From positions 76,237 through 140,236 of the forward strand of contig CAZQKM010000002.1 in assembly GCA_964593925.1 (NCBI GenBank): 64,000 nt of DNA, read 5' to 3'. This document shows, in pieces, positions 62,993-64,000 of the stretch. How positions within the stretch are numbered: position 1 is the first letter of the stretch; each line of letters starts with the position of its first letter. Made by a program: the position numbers and the translations under genes. Under the pieces are notes generated by a model, which was given only the letters and a program-made list of their open reading frames with translations, was not told where the DNA came from and did not search any database. Origin of the DNA: Oleidesulfovibrio sp964593925 (lineage in GTDB: Bacteria; Desulfobacterota; Desulfovibrionia; Desulfovibrionales; Desulfovibrionaceae).

Positions 62993-63037
62993 TGTGTTTG
63001 TGTCATTTTGGGAGAAGCGCAGTAGAAGGAAGGCAGC

Positions 63038-63709
63038 TCAGCCTGATATCCGTTGCAGGTATCTGTATATGGTGGCCTCTGATGTGAACAAGTGCCGGGC
63101 CACATCGGCCACAGCGCCTTTGAGCAGAAAAACCCCTTTGTCATGCAGCGTGCGTACGATGGCCATTTTTTCTTCCGGAGTCATGCGTTCAGGGGAGATG
63201 GGGTTACTGGTGATAACCTGCCTGGTGATGCTGGTGGTAAGATCTTCCAGCGACTCGGCAAATGTTTCCAGCATGCTGGAGTGTTCTTGCTCGGGGCGGG
63301 GTTCTTCTAAGCGCCCGCGCTGGATGGTACGTTCAATAAGGGCCTGGGCTTGTAGTAGGGAGCTGGTATCCATATTGAGGCAGAGCATACCCGCCAGTAT
63401 ATCGCCATCTTCGCAAATAAAATAGGTTGCGGAATAGAGAGGGTGTCCGTTGCGAGTCTGGGTTTTATACCTGGTAATAAAAGATTTTTGCTTCCAAACG
63501 CCTGCCTGGATGAGTTGCAGAGCCATGTCTGTGATGGGCGAGCCCACACGTCGTCCACTAATGTGGCTATTGGCAATGGCCACTACAGACTTGTCGGGAC
63601 GTGAGATGTCATGCAGGACCACTTCGCAGTCTTTGCCCAGAAATGTTCCCAGAAACGTCACAAGGGGAATAAATTGCTGTACGGCTACAGAAGGGGGCAT
63701 ATTCGTCAC
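63038..63709 (-). CDS. YheO-type transcriptional regulator (PAS plus HTH)
   Basis: The protein has 223 residues. The N-terminal YheO-like PAS domain (about 10-120) shows VVLHDISRPDKSVVAIANSH and the long loop GMLCLNMDTSS; the C-terminal helix-turn-helix (about 175-223) ends DVARHLFTSEATIYRYLQ. Relatives such as DauR control amino-acid catabolism. The GTG start has GAGGGAAG upstream; an ATG three codons later is possible. It lies beside the ridA operon on the same strand and probably controls it and itself through the shared AT-rich box. Confidence 0.88.
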   Translation of the reverse strand: MTNMPPSVAVQQFIPLVTFLGTFLGKDCEVVLHDISRPDKSVVAIANSHISGRRVGSPITDMALQLIQAGVWKQKSFITRYKTQTRNGHPLYSATYFICEDGDILAGMLCLNMDTSSLLQAQALIERTIQRGRLEEPRPEQEHSSMLETFAESLEDLTTSITRQVITSNPISPERMTPEEKMAIVRTLHDKGVFLLKGAVADVARHLFTSEATIYRYLQRISG

Positions 63710-63736
63710 AGGGCTTCCCTCAGTCTCAGTGTATGG

Positions 63737-63753
63737 TATGATAAAAAATTTGT
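63737..63753 (-). promoter_or_regulatory. Shared AT-rich box at the regulator promoter (candidate operator)
   Basis: The plus-strand sequence TATGATAAAAAATTTGT matches the box at the ridA promoter. It lies just after the predicted transcription start, a position suited to repression. Confidence 0.45.
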
Positions 63754-63762
63754 ATTAAGAGA

Positions 63763-63791
63763 AAAATATTGCTCTGCATGAAATATGTCAA
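63763..63791 (-). promoter_or_regulatory. Candidate promoter of the YheO-type regulator
   Basis: A perfect TTGACA and TATTTT lie 17 bp apart on the minus strand, about 55 bp before the GTG start. Confidence 0.55.
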
Positions 63792-64000
63792 GACATGGGA
63801 ACGCACAGCTCCGCAGCGGGCATACCATGTGGCTGTCCAGCCATGGATAGGTCAACCTGCTGTCCGGGTATAATGGACTAGGGAAGCAATTACAGTTTGC
63901 CGGGTTTTACATTACCGCCACCCGGATCACGATACCGGAACTTTGTGGACAGGTGGCATGTTTGAGCGGCATGCTTACCAAAGGTCCTTGCCTAGCCCCC
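63792..64000. other. Right edge of the window, no gene seen
   Basis: No reading frame of note on either strand, and no RNA gene recognised. Confidence 0.4.

Overview
The window looks like chromosomal DNA of a sulfur-respiring deltaproteobacterium close to Desulfovibrionaceae. The evidence is a DsrC gene with the conserved two-cysteine tail, the futalosine menaquinone route (mqnA, C, D, E), a full-length NifU with a dedicated NifS, anaerobic-type cobalamin genes (cbiD, cbiET, cbiF), selA, and an ABC-substrate-binding-type sensor beside cheV. GC content looks mid-50s percent by eye (not counted). Genus is not assigned. I see no phage, insertion sequence, integrase, CRISPR array or rRNA. There is one tRNA, tRNA-Arg(TCT).

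Layout. 0-3 kb: truncated membrane sensor and cheV. 3.2-5.4 kb: coupled PHP phosphoesterase and U32-family genes. 5.6-8.5 kb: Trm112-like protein, two Hsp20s, YfcE-type phosphoesterase and a tRNA-dihydrouridine synthase. 8.7-13 kb: glycogen phosphorylase and an EAL-like/HDOD protein. 13.1-17.2 kb (minus): nifU-nifS-cysK-cysE, joining cysteine synthesis to Fe-S assembly, with an attenuator-like structure before cysK. 17.6-20.3 kb: permease, binding protein and permease of a polar amino acid importer. 21-29 kb: MltB-like transglycosylase, YihY, M18 aminopeptidase, UDP-glucuronate decarboxylase, selA and folC. 29.5-33.2 kb: tRNA-Arg and a small glycan-modification operon (methyltransferase, methyltransferase-like protein, pyruvyl transferase). 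34-38 kb: cardiolipin synthase and two glycosyltransferases. 38.1-40.6 kb: DUF169 protein, DsrC and a CBS-domain protein. 41.5-45.9 kb (minus): Tim44-like protein, single-domain response regulator, ComF, flavoprotein, metallo-beta-lactamase-fold hydrolase and nitroreductase. 46-51 kb: an unusual GGDEF/TPR protein, a DMT transporter and succinate-semialdehyde dehydrogenase. 51.1-55.2 kb: menaquinone genes. 55.2-59.6 kb: cobalamin ring genes with a periplasmic binding protein embedded in the operon. 60-63.7 kb: an L-cysteine desulfidase operon with a symporter, RidA and a PAS/HTH regulator.

Sulfur recurs across the window: cysteine synthesis (cysE, cysK), use (nifS, nifU) and breakdown (desulfidase plus RidA), together with DsrC. 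Several gene-poor stretches (about 20.3-21.1, 33.2-34.1, 40.6-41.5 and 44.3-44.7 kb) hold short protein-like pieces in broken frames and look like decayed genes. The most unusual local features are a diverged tandem duplication at the start of cbiD that coincides with an extra Pro/His-rich insert in the protein, the attenuator-like hairpins between nifS and cysK, a shared AT-rich box at both promoters of the cysteine-desulfidase locus, and the GGDEF/beta-barrel/GGDEF/TPR protein.
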